A stretch of DNA of 64,000 nt from Xenophilus aerolatus (GTDB taxonomy: Bacteria; Pseudomonadota; Gammaproteobacteria; Burkholderiales; Burkholderiaceae_C). Below, in pieces: positions 29,080 through 38,100 of the stretch. Every line of letters begins with the position of its first letter. Position 1 is the stretch's first letter. The stretch lies in NCBI GenBank assembly GCA_030418545.1, contig QAIB01000013.1:1-64000 (forward strand), read 5' to 3'. The notes beneath the pieces are model-generated. The model was not told the DNA's origin. It ran no database searches and saw nothing but the letters and a program-made list of their open reading frames with translations. Position numbers and translations under genes: made by a program.

Positions 29080-30201
29080 TCACTCGGCTTTGGCGGCGGC
29101 ATCGCACAAGGCGTTGCCGATGAAGTCGTACAGCACGTCCGAGGTGGGCGCCATGATCGACGCGGCGCGCGCATCGCGGAACAGGCGCTCGATGCCGACG
29201 TCCTTGCGGAAGGCGGCGCCGCCGCAGATGCGCATGGCGGTGTCCGTCACCTCGAGCGCGGCCTCGGCGGCACTGGCCTTCACTTCCAGCACGCGCAGCA
29301 TGGTGTCGGCGCGGCCGGCGGCCATGGCCGCCAGCGCATCGTCGCGCAGCACGCGGGCCTGGTCGGCGCGGATCTGCGCGCGTGCCAGGTAGGCGCGTAC
29401 GGTCGGCAGGTCCGAGATGCTGCCGCCGCTCTCGGCGAAGCGGTTCTTCGTGATGTGGGCGGTGGCGCGTGCGAGCACGCCGTCCATCATGCCCACCGAG
29501 CACGACGCGATCAGCGTGACGAAGACCGGCAGTTCGTCGTTGTTCATCAGCACGTCGCCCTTGCCGTCCTCGCCCAGCAGCGCGCTGGCCGGGATGCGCA
29601 CGCCCTCGGCCTTCACCGGGGCCGACGCGTTGCCGCGCAGGCCCAGGCCGTCGAAGGCCGCGGTGCGCGCGAGGCCCGGCGCCCTGGCGTCGACCAGCCA
29701 GATGCTGGACGGTCCCTCGCCTTCGGTGGGGCGCGACGACCACACGTACGAGTTGGCCTCGCCCGCCGACGTGACCATGCTCTTGAATCCGTCGAGCACC
29801 ACCTGCTCACCCTCGCGGCGCGCCGTGCCCACGGGCGCCCAGAAGTGGCTGCGCGTGCCCACCTCGGACCAGGCCAGCGTCGTGATGTGCTTGCCGGCCG
29901 CGATGGCCCGGCGCACCTCGGGCGAGCCGTACTTCTCGACCAGGGCGGTGCCGGCGTAGTGCATGGTCAGCACCATGGCGGTCGACGGGCAGTCCTGCGC
30001 GATGCGCTGCACCACCTGTGCCGCTTCGGCCAGGCCCAGCCCCAGGCCGCCCACCTCCTGGCTGCTGATCAGCCCCAGCAGGCCTGCGGCGCCCAGCGCA
30101 TCGAGCGCACGGCGCGGAAAGCGCGCCTCGCGGTCGGTGTCGGCAGCGGCGGGCGCGATGGTGTCGCGGACGATGGATTCGAGGTCTTGGAGATACGGCA
30201 T
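29080..30201 (-). CDS. Acyl-CoA dehydrogenase-like flavoprotein, catalytic Glu not evident
   Basis: The 373-residue protein follows the acyl-CoA dehydrogenase fold (SSQEVGGLGLGLAEAAQVVQ, LGLRGNASAPVK, MRICGGAAFRKDVGIERLFR). At the place where classical members carry the catalytic glutamate (the yEGT box), this protein reads SIMAPTSDVLYDF, so a true dehydrogenation of acyl-CoA is doubtful. A flavin monooxygenase or other oxidoreductase role is possible. It is the first gene of the set ending in selD; the ATG at 30201 has AGGAA 7 bases upstream. Confidence 0.8.
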   Translation of the reverse strand: MPYLQDLESIVRDTIAPAAADTDREARFPRRALDALGAAGLLGLISSQEVGGLGLGLAEAAQVVQRIAQDCPSTAMVLTMHYAGTALVEKYGSPEVRRAIAAGKHITTLAWSEVGTRSHFWAPVGTARREGEQVVLDGFKSMVTSAGEANSYVWSSRPTEGEGPSSIWLVDARAPGLARTAAFDGLGLRGNASAPVKAEGVRIPASALLGEDGKGDVLMNNDELPVFVTLIASCSVGMMDGVLARATAHITKNRFAESGGSISDLPTVRAYLARAQIRADQARVLRDDALAAMAAGRADTMLRVLEVKASAAEAALEVTDTAMRICGGAAFRKDVGIERLFRDARAASIMAPTSDVLYDFIGNALCDAAAKAE

Positions 30202-30505
30202 GGCGGGTTCCTGCAGGGACACGGGGGCGTCCGTGGGCGGGCTGCAGGGCGCGCGTCCGGCGGCGGCGGGCCGGGCGCGGTGCACCGGGTGCACGCAGGC
30301 CCGCTCCGGCGCGACATCGGTGCAGACCTGCAACGGCGACTCACGAACGGCGAAGCATCGGCCACCCGGGGGGGCGGCCCAGGCCATTATGGCCATGCAT
30401 CGCGTCGGTTGCCCATTGCGCCGCCGGGGTGCCGGGGCTTTTGCGATGCCACCGCAAGCGCAGGGTCTCTGGGATGATGGCGTCTGTGCCACAGGAGATC
30501 CAGCC
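30202..30505. other. Intergenic region between divergent flavoprotein and Coq4 genes
   Basis: These 304 bases contain no supportable gene. There is a short perfect palindrome GGCCATTATGGCC (30382-30394) that might be a regulatory site. Promoters for both divergent transcripts should lie here, but I cannot place their boxes with confidence in this GC-rich sequence. Confidence 0.4.
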
Positions 30506-31258
30506 ATGAAGTACAGCACCACCGTCTCGGGCGCCTACAAGCGCGATGTGCCGGCTGCCCTGCGCGCCGTGCGCGCGCTCATGCGCAACGCCAACGCCAC
30601 CGAGCAGGTCTTCATCATCATGCAGTCGCTCAACGGGCCGGTGCTGCCCGTCAACCTGGCGCGGCTCATCGCCACCGAGGCAGGTGCGCGGCAGGTGTAC
30701 CGCCGCACCGAGCTGGTCGAGCGACTGTCCGACCCGGCCTTCGTCGCGAGCTTCGCGCCCGGTACGGTGGGCGCGGCATATCGGGATTTCCTCCAGAGGA
30801 CTGGCTACTCGGCCGCAGGCTTGGCCGAGGCCTCGAATCCCGAAGGCCGCGCGCTGGTCGAGCATCCGCATGCCTGGCTCGGGCGCCGCATCCGCGACGT
30901 GCACGACCTCTGGCATGTGCTGACGGGCTACCAGGCCAACGAGCCGCTGGGCGAAGCCTGCCTGGTCGGCTTCAGCTTCGCGCAGACGCGCGGCAAGGGC
31001 TGGGCGGTGCTGGGCATCGCGTCGGCGCTCAAGGGGCTCAAGGAAATGCACAGCCTGGTGGTGGCGCGGGCCATCCTCGAAGGCTACCGGCGAGGCCGCG
31101 CAGCCGCCTGGCTGCTGAGCGAGGACTACGAGGTGCTGCTGCACGAGCCGCTGGAGGCGGCGCGCGCGCGGCTGGGCATCGGGCCGGCGCCTGCCTATGG
31201 GCGCGCGCAGGTGGCCGTGGCGGCTGCGACGGCGGGGGGCGGGACGGCCTCGGCTTGA
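30506..31258 (+). CDS. Coq4 family protein
   Basis: The 250-residue protein matches the Coq4 family of ubiquinone-biosynthesis proteins. The metal-binding HDxxH motif with a following glutamate is visible (HDLWHVLTGYQANEPLGE). Eukaryotic Coq4 acts in oxidative decarboxylation of the quinone head-group precursor; the role of bacterial homologues is less defined. AGGAG precedes the ATG at 30506. Just upstream on the other strand is the selD-linked set. The C-terminal 20 residues are Ala/Gly-rich. Confidence 0.85.
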   Translation: MKYSTTVSGAYKRDVPAALRAVRALMRNANATEQVFIIMQSLNGPVLPVNLARLIATEAGARQVYRRTELVERLSDPAFVASFAPGTVGAAYRDFLQRTGYSAAGLAEASNPEGRALVEHPHAWLGRRIRDVHDLWHVLTGYQANEPLGEACLVGFSFAQTRGKGWAVLGIASALKGLKEMHSLVVARAILEGYRRGRAAAWLLSEDYEVLLHEPLEAARARLGIGPAPAYGRAQVAVAAATAGGGTASA

Positions 31259-31284
31259 GAGGGGTGTAGTTGGTTTTGCGCAGG

Positions 31285-31480
31285 GGCCGGGATTTCGCCC
31301 CGGCGGGCGACCTGCTTTTCTTTGCTTCGCCAAAGAAAAGTAGGCAAAAGAAAGGCGACCCTGCTGGCTGCGACCCCTTCGCTTCGCTGCGGGGCAACCT
31401 GCGCCGCGTCGCAGGCGCATCCAGAAGGGACTTCGGTCGGGCCATCGCTTCGCTCGGCCCCGCGAGGCGGGGCAGCGTGA
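31285..31480. repeat. Burkholderiales-type intergenic repeat
   Basis: The segment contains TTTGCTTCGCCAAAGAAAAG, then GTAGGCAAAAGAAAGGCGAC, and later GCTTCGCTGCGGGGC and CATCGCTTCGCTCGGCC arms. I recall the first block as a very common intergenic motif in Comamonadaceae and other Burkholderiales. Translations across it are artefacts. No gene is present between the Coq4 gene and the ATG at 31543. Confidence 0.6.
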
Positions 31481-31542
31481 ATAATCGGCCACTTGCCGAT
31501 CTCCGGCGACCACGATCACCCCGCTCCAAGGAACCGCCCACC

Positions 31543-32673
31543 ATGCAACGCCGCCACTTCCTCAGCCTCTCCGCTGCCGCCCCCCTGCTGGGCGCAGGCG
31601 CCGCCGCCCTGCCCGCGCTGGCCAGCGCGCGCACCGCACCCACCACGCCGGCCGCCGAGGGCTGGCGCAGCTACGACATCACGACCCAGGTCGACCTGGC
31701 CGAGCGCACCGGCCTGGGCCGCGTGTGGGTGCCGCTGCCGGCGCAGCAGCTGGCCGGCACCGAGGGCGTCTACCAGCGCCTGGTCGACACCCGCTTCGAC
31801 GCGCCCGGCGCCAGGCAGGCCCGCATCGTCGAGGGCACGGGCGGCGCCCGCATGCTGATGGTCGAATGGGCCGACGCCAACGCGCCGCAGCAAGTCACCC
31901 TGGTCAACCGCGTCGCGCTGCGCGACCGCGCGACCGACCTCGGCGCCGCGCCGCGCGGCGGCAACGCCACGCCCGAGCAGTTGCGCGCCTGGCTGCGCCC
32001 GACCGAATTCAAGCCCACCGACGGCATCGTCGGCGAGACGGCCCGCAAGATCGTGGCGGACGCCGGCGCCCGCACCGACATCGAGAAGGCCAAGGCGGTC
32101 TACGACTGGATCGTGGCCAACTGCCACCGCGAAGGCAGCGTGCGCGGCTGCGGCACCGGCGACGTCAAGTACGTGCTGACCAGCGGCAACCTGGGCGGCA
32201 AGTGCGCCGACCTCAACGGCCTGTTCGTCGCCCTGTCCCGCGCCAGCGGCGTGCCGGCGCGCGACGTGTACGGGGTGCGCGTGGACGACTCGGCCCGCGG
32301 CTACAAGAGCATGGGCAAGAGCGGCGACATCAGCCGCGCCCAGCACTGCCGCGCCGAGTTCTACGCCCAGGGCTACGGCTGGGTGCCGGTCGATCCGGCC
32401 GACGTGCGCAAGGTCATGCTCGAGGAGGAGAAGGGTGGCCTGGCCGCCACCGACGCCCGCGTGCGTGCCGCCAACGCGATGCTCTTCGGCGCCTGGGAAT
32501 CGAACTGGCTGGGCTACAACAACGCCGAGGACGTGCGCCTGCCCGGCAGCCGCCAGGGCACGCCGATCGCCTTCCTGATGTACCCCAACGGCGAGACCGC
32601 CAAGGGCCGCCTGGACAGCCTGGACCCGGCCAGCTTCAAGTACGTGATCCAGTCCAAGCGGGTGAGCGCCTGA
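31543..32673 (+). CDS. Exported transglutaminase-like protein
   Basis: The 376-residue product begins with a twin-arginine-like signal (MQRRHFLSLSAAAPLLGAGA). The mature protein contains a transglutaminase/cysteine-protease-like core: catalytic cysteine in GGKCADLNGLFVALSRASG, histidine in RAQHCRAEFYAQG and the aspartate in WVPVDPADV. The probable location is the periplasm. The substrate is unknown. The gene is followed without a gap by a TlpA-like thioredoxin gene whose likely start overlaps this stop, so the two may cooperate in envelope protein processing. Confidence 0.85.
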   Translation: MQRRHFLSLSAAAPLLGAGAAALPALASARTAPTTPAAEGWRSYDITTQVDLAERTGLGRVWVPLPAQQLAGTEGVYQRLVDTRFDAPGARQARIVEGTGGARMLMVEWADANAPQQVTLVNRVALRDRATDLGAAPRGGNATPEQLRAWLRPTEFKPTDGIVGETARKIVADAGARTDIEKAKAVYDWIVANCHREGSVRGCGTGDVKYVLTSGNLGGKCADLNGLFVALSRASGVPARDVYGVRVDDSARGYKSMGKSGDISRAQHCRAEFYAQGYGWVPVDPADVRKVMLEEEKGGLAATDARVRAANAMLFGAWESNWLGYNNAEDVRLPGSRQGTPIAFLMYPNGETAKGRLDSLDPASFKYVIQSKRVSA

Positions 32674-33221
32674 ACCTGCAGCGCACGCGGCGGCGGCTGC
32701 TGGCCGGCGCCGCCGCGGGGCTTGCGGGCGCGGTGTGTCCGCCCCTGCATGCGCAGCCCGCGGCCGCCACCGGCCTGGACCGCTGGCGGCCCGCGCGTCC
32801 CCCGCGCCTCGCGGCCACCGAGCTGCAGAGCGAAGAGGCGCGCACACTGGCCGATTTCGCCGGCCGGCCCCTGCTGGTGAACGTGTGGGCCACCTGGTGC
32901 GGCCCCTGCCGCATCGAGATGCCCTCGCTCAATGCACTGGCACAGCAGCTCGTGCCGCAGGGCTGGCAGTTCGTGGCGCTCAACCACGGCGAGATGCCCG
33001 AACGCGTGCGCCGTTTCCTGGCCGAGGTGCCGATCCACGGCACCGTGCTGCTCGACCGCAGCCAGTCGGTGTTCAAGGCCTGGGGTGGCCAGGCCCTGCC
33101 CGCGACCTTCGTGTTCGACCGTGCCGGGCGTCCGCTTGCATGGGCGCAAGGCGAACGGGACTGGGCTGCGCCCGCGATGGTCGAGGCCCTGCGCGCCCTG
33201 CCTGCCGCGCGCCGCGCCTGA
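32670..33221 (+). CDS. TlpA-like periplasmic thioredoxin, probable CTG start
   Basis: The protein has a twin-arginine-like signal (RTRRRLLAGAAAGLAGAV), then a thioredoxin fold with the active-site motif WATWCGPCRIEMP and the cis-proline region (ALPATFVFD). No ATG or GTG precedes the signal in this frame; the only start that keeps it is CTG at 32670, overlapping the preceding TGA (CTGA), giving 183 residues. The next ATG would remove the signal. It likely acts as a periplasmic thiol-disulfide reductant coupled to the transglutaminase-like gene. It converges with the epimerase gene with 5 bases between stops. Confidence 0.75.
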   Translation: MNLQRTRRRLLAGAAAGLAGAVCPPLHAQPAAATGLDRWRPARPPRLAATELQSEEARTLADFAGRPLLVNVWATWCGPCRIEMPSLNALAQQLVPQGWQFVALNHGEMPERVRRFLAEVPIHGTVLLDRSQSVFKAWGGQALPATFVFDRAGRPLAWAQGERDWAAPAMVEALRALPAARRA

Positions 33222-33226
33222 CGGGT

Positions 33227-34162
33227 TCAGCCAGGCCGCGGGGTCGCCTGCACGCGCCAGGCGGCGTGCAGCACCATCGATTCGCCCGGCGCCAGCACGC
33301 GCAGGCCGGGCCGCCCGTCCAGGTGGAAGGCGTCGATCGGGTGCGTGATCGGCTCGAAGCAGAAGGCCTCGCCCACCGGCGGGCGGTACACGAGGCAGAA
33401 GGCCGTCGGCGACTCGGCACCGGGCGCGCCGTCGCGCGCCGACAGCGTCACGCGCAAGCCATGCTCGGGCCACTCGATGGCCGCTTCGCCGTTCCAGCCG
33501 GTGAAGCCGTTGTCGATGAAGCTGCCCTCGGCGCCGATGCCGCCGCGCAGGTCCCAATCGGATGCGAAGTCGGTGCTGTGGTCCACCGGCAGCGGGTCCG
33601 CCCCCGAGAGCCACACGCCGCCCACAGACGCCTGCACGCGCGCACGGGGCGTGCGCGGGAACCACGGGTGCAGGCCAAGGCCGAAGGGCAGCGCCTCGTC
33701 GCCGGTATTGACGACTTCCACCGACTGGTCGAGCCCGCCATCGACGAGGGCGAAGCGCTGCGTGGCACGGTAGCGGTACGGGTTGCCGCCGTGGTTATCC
33801 GAGCGCAGGTGCATCTCGAACACGCCGGGCGCGACCACCGCCCCCTCCCACGGCTGCAGCCAGCCGTCGCCATGGATGGGGTACGGTTCGCCCTCGCGGT
33901 TGGGCTGCATCGCATGGTGGCGCTGGCCCTGCGTGAAGCCGCCGCCGCTGATGCGGTTGGACCACGGCACCATCGCGAAGGATGCGAGGCGGTACATGTC
34001 CGGCGTCTGCCCGTCCCAGGGCCGCCAGAGGTCCAGCCAGCCGCCCCCGGGCCGTGCCAATTGCCATGCGGCCACGCCGCCGCCGAGCGAAGGCAGCAGG
34101 CCCAGCCGCTGGCCCGCATGCGCCAGCCACCGGATGTCGGACAGCGTGTGACGCCCGCTCAT
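33227..34162 (-). CDS. Aldose 1-epimerase family protein
   Basis: The 311-residue protein resembles galactose mutarotase (GalM) homologues: VPWSNRISGG, PIHGDGWLQPW with the catalytic His, GLGLHPWF, and a conserved C-terminal FEPITHPIDAF. It interconverts alpha and beta aldose anomers, feeding the sugar 1-dehydrogenase. The start overlaps the lactonase stop (ATGA), so the two are coupled. It belongs to the L-arabinose/aldose island that continues to 48.4 kb. Confidence 0.9.
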   Translation of the reverse strand: MSGRHTLSDIRWLAHAGQRLGLLPSLGGGVAAWQLARPGGGWLDLWRPWDGQTPDMYRLASFAMVPWSNRISGGGFTQGQRHHAMQPNREGEPYPIHGDGWLQPWEGAVVAPGVFEMHLRSDNHGGNPYRYRATQRFALVDGGLDQSVEVVNTGDEALPFGLGLHPWFPRTPRARVQASVGGVWLSGADPLPVDHSTDFASDWDLRGGIGAEGSFIDNGFTGWNGEAAIEWPEHGLRVTLSARDGAPGAESPTAFCLVYRPPVGEAFCFEPITHPIDAFHLDGRPGLRVLAPGESMVLHAAWRVQATPRPG

Positions 34163-35085
34163 GGCGCCCCGCCGTACACCGCGGCCGGGAGGCCGGCCAC
34201 GTCGAGGTCGACCGCAAACAGCCCGCCGGCCAGCGGTTGCGCCGCACGCTGCGCGGCATCGAGCCCGACCGCCGCGCTGGTGATGAAGAGCGTGCGCAGC
34301 GTCGGCCCGCCGAAGGCGCAGCTCGTCACCTGCGTCACCGGCAGCTCGATGCGCGCGAGCTCTTCGCCGCTGACGGGATCGTGCCGCGTCACGCTGCTGC
34401 CGCCCCAGTGCGCGATCCACAGGCAGCCCTCGGCGTCGGTGGTCATGCCGTCGGGCAGGCCGTCGGCGTCGCGGTCCCATTCGCGCCACACGCGGCGGCC
34501 GGAGACGCCGCCCGAGGCCGGGTCGAAGTCGTAGGCCAGCGTGCGCGCGCCGACGGTGTCGTTGAAGTACAGCGTGCGTCCGTCGAGCGACCAGGCCGGG
34601 CCGTTGCAGACGGGAAAGCCGCTGTCCTGCGGCGTGCAGCGCGCGTCGGCGTCGAAGCGGTACAGCGTGCCCGTGGGCGCCACGGCATCGAAGTCCATGC
34701 TGCCGGCCCAGAAGCGACCCTGCGGGTCGCACTTGCCGTCGTTGAAGCGGTTGCCCGGCAGTTCCTGGCGCGGGCAGTGCAGGTAGCGCGGGATGGCATC
34801 GGCCTCAAAGGGGGCGAAGCGCGCGAAGCCGCGCCGCAGGGCCAGCAGCAGGCGTTCGCCGCGGCCCTCCGCCACCGCCGAGACCTCCTCGTCGAATTGC
34901 CAGCTGCGCCGCGCCTCGCCGTGCGCGTCGCACTGGTGCAGGCGCCGCCCCAGGATGTCAACCCACCACAGCGCCTGCAGCCGGGGCGACCACAGTGCGC
35001 CCTCGCCCAGTTCGGCACCGGCCTCCCAGAGGCATCGCCACGTGCCCGACACGGGCCGCGGCGCCAGGGCTGCGGTTGCGCTCAT
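34159..35085 (-). CDS. SMP-30/gluconolactonase family, probable L-arabinolactonase
   Basis: The 308-residue protein is a six-bladed propeller lactonase with metal ligands in GEGALW (Glu), NRFNDGKCDPQG, NGPAWSLDG (Asn) and DGLPDGMTTD (Asp). It would hydrolyse the aldonolactone made by the sugar dehydrogenase. The arabinonate and 2-keto-3-deoxyarabonate dehydratase genes in the same island point to L-arabinono-lactone as substrate. The ATG at 35085 has AGGAG upstream. It is divergent from the dehydrogenase gene across an AT-rich control region. Confidence 0.88.
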   Translation of the reverse strand: MSATAALAPRPVSGTWRCLWEAGAELGEGALWSPRLQALWWVDILGRRLHQCDAHGEARRSWQFDEEVSAVAEGRGERLLLALRRGFARFAPFEADAIPRYLHCPRQELPGNRFNDGKCDPQGRFWAGSMDFDAVAPTGTLYRFDADARCTPQDSGFPVCNGPAWSLDGRTLYFNDTVGARTLAYDFDPASGGVSGRRVWREWDRDADGLPDGMTTDAEGCLWIAHWGGSSVTRHDPVSGEELARIELPVTQVTSCAFGGPTLRTLFITSAAVGLDAAQRAAQPLAGGLFAVDLDVAGLPAAVYGGAP

Positions 35086-35212
35086 CCTTGTTGTCTCCTG
35101 AAGCGTCGAACGCGCTTGACGGCACAAATGCTATCAAGGCATATTGATGCTTAAAAATATCTTTTCGCAATCTATCGATTGCAATTTCAATATCCCACTA
35201 CGAGACATCCTC
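35086..35212. promoter_or_regulatory. Divergent AT-rich control region with palindrome
   Basis: It separates the lactonase and dehydrogenase genes and contains a perfect inverted repeat GCAATC TATC GATTGC (35167-35182), plus ATATTGATGC and TTTCAATATCCC flanking it. TATCGATT and CAATATC also occur in the control region at 36985-37020, suggesting shared binding sites for the LysR regulator encoded between the two. Promoter boxes are not assigned. Confidence 0.5.
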
Positions 35213-35983
35213 ATGAGCACTCCCCTCGCCTCCTACCCCGACCTGCGCGGCAAGAACGTCTTCGTCACCGGGGGCGGCAGCGGCATCGGCGCCGGCATCG
35301 TGCAGGCCTTCGCCGAACAGGGCGCGCGCGTCGCCTTCATCGACATCGCCGAGGCGCCGAGCGAGGCGCTGGCGCAGCGCATCGCGGCGGCGGGCCTGCC
35401 GGCGCCCTGGTGGCGGCGCTGCGACGTGCGCGACATCGGCGCGCTGCAGGGCGCGATCGCGCAGGCCGAGGCCGAGCTCGGCCCCTTCGCCGTGCTGGTC
35501 AACAACGTGGCGAGCGACGACCGCCACACGCTCGAGTCGGTCACGCCGGCCTACTACGAGGAGCGCATGGCGATCAACGAGCGCCCGGCCCTCTTCGCGA
35601 TCCAGTCCGTCGTGCCGGGCATGAAGCGCCTGGGCGGCGGCTCGATCGTCAACCTCGGTTCCACCGGCTGGCAGGGCAAGGGCGGCGGCTATCCCTGCTA
35701 CGCGATCGCCAAGTCCTCGGTCAACGGCCTCACGCGCGGCCTGGCCAAGCCGCTGGGGCAGGACCGCATCCGCATCAACACCGTGTCGCCCGGCTGGGTG
35801 ATGACCGAGCGCCAGGTCGCGCTCTGGCTCGACGAGGAGGGCGAGAAGGAACTGGCGCGCAACCAGTGCCTCCCCGGCAAGCTGCTGCCGCACGACATCG
35901 CGGCCATGGTGCTGTTCCTCGCGTCCGACGCGGCGGCCATGTGCACGGCGCAGGAGTTCAAGGTCGACGCCGGCTGGGTCTGA
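35213..35983 (+). CDS. SDR sugar 1-dehydrogenase (xylose/arabinose dehydrogenase-like)
   Basis: The 256-residue short-chain dehydrogenase has the [10 protein letters not shown] cofactor motif, catalytic YAIAK and a C-terminal VDAGWV. It strongly resembles the Caulobacter D-xylose 1-dehydrogenase ([39 protein letters not shown] as remembered from that protein). With a lactonase, an epimerase and L-arabinonate enzymes in the island, the substrate is probably L-arabinose or a related aldose, oxidised to the lactone with NAD(P). It converges with the LysR gene. Confidence 0.85.
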   Translation: MSTPLASYPDLRGKNVFVTGGGSGIGAGIVQAFAEQGARVAFIDIAEAPSEALAQRIAAAGLPAPWWRRCDVRDIGALQGAIAQAEAELGPFAVLVNNVASDDRHTLESVTPAYYEERMAINERPALFAIQSVVPGMKRLGGGSIVNLGSTGWQGKGGGYPCYAIAKSSVNGLTRGLAKPLGQDRIRINTVSPGWVMTERQVALWLDEEGEKELARNQCLPGKLLPHDIAAMVLFLASDAAAMCTAQEFKVDAGWV

Positions 35984-36000
35984 CCCGGGCGTCGCGGCGC

Positions 36001-36963
36001 TCAATCCATCTTGCGCCCGTAGATCGGGAAGCAGGAGGTTCTCAGTGCCTTGACCAGCAGCTGCGCCCCCGGCGACAGCGCCCGGTCGGCCCGCGTGATG
36101 AGGCCGAAGTCGTCCATGTGGCAGGCCATCTCCAGCGGCAGCACGGTGAGGATGCCGTGCGACGCGTAGTAGCGCGCCACCTCGGTCCCCATCACGCACA
36201 GCATGTCGCTCTGCTGCAGCATGCGGGTGATGAACAGCAGGGCCGCCGTCTCGATGATGTCGAAGGGCGGCTTGAGGCCGGCCTCCTGGAACATGAGTTC
36301 GAAGCGGTGCCGCAGCACGCTGCCGGCCGGCGGCACGATCCAGGCGGCGTCCTTCACGTCGGCCAGCTGCAGGTCGTGCTTGTTGGCCAGCGGATGGCCG
36401 GGCCGCGCCACCGTGCACACCGGCTCGCTGGTGATGGCCTCGTAGCGCAGGTCGCTCTGGTCCTCGCCGGCGAAGAAGCGCGCCAGCAGGATGTCCAGCC
36501 GCCCCTGGCGCAGGTGCTCGAGCAGCACGGGGCTCGTCTCGATCTCCAGCACCACGCGCAGGCTGGGCTGCTCACGCTTGACCATCGCGATGGCGGGCGG
36601 CAGCAGCGCCAGGGCCGGCGAGGTGATCGCGCCGACACCCACCTGGCCGAAACGGCCGGCCTTGAGCGCCGTGAGTTCCTCGTGCGCCTGGCTCAGGCTG
36701 CCGAGCGCCTGGCGCGCGTGGCGGATCATGGTCTCGCCATACCAGGTCGGCCGCATCCCGCGCGGCAGCCGCTCGAACAGCGGCACCTCCAGCATGTCCT
36801 CCAGGTCCTTCAGCAGCTTCGAGGCCGCCGGCTGGGTCATGTTGAGCGCACGGGCCGCCGCGTGGATGTTGCCCTCCTCCTCCAGCGCCGTGAGCAGCAG
36901 CAGCTGGCGCGTCTTCAGGCGGGCGCGCAGGAACCAGTGGGTGTAGTCGGAATAGGCGGTCAT
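36001..36963 (-). CDS. LysR-family regulator of the sugar island (GbpR-like)
   Basis: The 320-residue protein has an N-terminal HTH ([40 protein letters not shown]) and a LysR effector domain. The N terminus ([20 protein letters not shown]) resembles GbpR-type regulators of sugar uptake genes. It is divergent from ytfQ and sits between the dehydrogenase gene and the transporter operon, so it probably controls both through the AT-rich sites at 35086-35212 and 36964-37108. Confidence 0.88.
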   Translation of the reverse strand: MTAYSDYTHWFLRARLKTRQLLLLTALEEEGNIHAAARALNMTQPAASKLLKDLEDMLEVPLFERLPRGMRPTWYGETMIRHARQALGSLSQAHEELTALKAGRFGQVGVGAITSPALALLPPAIAMVKREQPSLRVVLEIETSPVLLEHLRQGRLDILLARFFAGEDQSDLRYEAITSEPVCTVARPGHPLANKHDLQLADVKDAAWIVPPAGSVLRHRFELMFQEAGLKPPFDIIETAALLFITRMLQQSDMLCVMGTEVARYYASHGILTVLPLEMACHMDDFGLITRADRALSPGAQLLVKALRTSCFPIYGRKMD

Positions 36964-37108
36964 GAGGGTTTGCGCGAATGCTCGGATCAATATCGATTCT
37001 GGCCAAAAATCTATTGGATTGATAGCAATTCCGTTCTTACACTGCCGCCCAGCCCCGGGCAAACGGTATCGCCTGGAGGCGGACACAACGGCACAAGGAG
37101 ACAAACCG
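36964..37108. promoter_or_regulatory. Control region between LysR gene and transporter operon
   Basis: This contains ATCAATATCGATT (36985-36997) and TATTGGATTGAT (37013-37022 region) as imperfect inverted partners, typical of LysR sites. A possible sigma-70 promoter is TTGGAT (37014-37019), 18 bases, TACACT (37038-37043). AAGGAG lies just before the ytfQ ATG. Assignments are by eye. Confidence 0.45.
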
Positions 37109-38077
37109 ATGCCAACGAACCGCAGACACGTCATTGCCACCGCCGTCGCCCTGTCGGCCTCCACCCTGATCCCGCTCACGGCCTTCGCACAGAAGAAGAT
37201 CGTGCTGGGCTTCAGCCAGGTCGGCGCCGAGAGCGAATGGCGCACCGCCAACACCGAGTCGATCAAGTCGGCGGCCAAGGACGCCGGCATCGACCTCAAG
37301 TTCTCCGACGCCCAGCAGAAGCAGGAGAACCAGATCAAGGCCATTCGCGCCTTCATCGCGCAGAAGGTCGACGTGATCGCCTTCTCGCCGGTGGTCGAAT
37401 CGGGCTGGGACAACGTGCTGAAGGAAGCCAAGGCCGCCAAGATCCCCGTCGTGCTGACCGACCGCTCGGTCAACTCCAAGGACACCTCGCTGTACGTCAC
37501 CTTCATGGGCTCGGACTTCGTCGAGGAAGGCCGCAAGGCGGGCCGCTGGCTGGTCGAGAAGATGAAGGACAGCAAGGGCGAGGTCCGCATCGTCGAACTG
37601 CAGGGCACCGTGGGCTCGGCACCGGCCATCGACCGCAAGAAGGGCTTCGAGGAAATCATCAAGGCCGACCCGAAGTTCAAGATCGTGCGCAGCCAGACCG
37701 GCGACTTCACCCGTGCCAAGGGCAAGGAGGTGATGGAAGCCTTCCTCAAGGCCGAGGGCAAGAACGGCATCAATGTGCTGTACGCGCACAACGACGACAT
37801 GGCCATCGGCGCCATCCAGGCCATCGAGGAAGCGGGCCTGAAGCCGGCCAAGGACATCACCATCATCTCCATCGACGGCGTCAAGGGCGCCTTCGAGGCC
37901 ATGATGGCCGGCAAGCTCAACGTGTCGGTCGAATGCAGCCCGCTGCTCGGCCCGCAGCTGATGGCGGCCGTGAAAGACATCCTGGCCGGCAAGCCGGTGC
38001 CCAAGCGCATCGTGACGGAAGAGAGCATCTTCCCCATGGAAACCGCGGCAGCCGAATTCCCGAAGCGCAAGTACTGA
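37109..38077 (+). CDS. ytfQ: YtfQ-like sugar-binding protein
   Basis: The 322-residue protein has a signal peptide ending in AFAQ and is very similar to E. coli YtfQ, the galactofuranose-binding protein ([66 protein letters not shown]). It delivers a furanose sugar to an ABC transporter. Its expected partners (ytfR, ytfT, yjfF) come four genes later, separated by chvE-gguA-gguB. The ATG at 37109 has AAGGAG. It is probably the first gene of an operon running to at least 48379. Confidence 0.88.
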   Translation: MPTNRRHVIATAVALSASTLIPLTAFAQKKIVLGFSQVGAESEWRTANTESIKSAAKDAGIDLKFSDAQQKQENQIKAIRAFIAQKVDVIAFSPVVESGWDNVLKEAKAAKIPVVLTDRSVNSKDTSLYVTFMGSDFVEEGRKAGRWLVEKMKDSKGEVRIVELQGTVGSAPAIDRKKGFEEIIKADPKFKIVRSQTGDFTRAKGKEVMEAFLKAEGKNGINVLYAHNDDMAIGAIQAIEEAGLKPAKDITIISIDGVKGAFEAMMAGKLNVSVECSPLLGPQLMAAVKDILAGKPVPKRIVTEESIFPMETAAAEFPKRKY

Positions 38078-38100
38078 GCACGGCCGAGGACACGAACACC

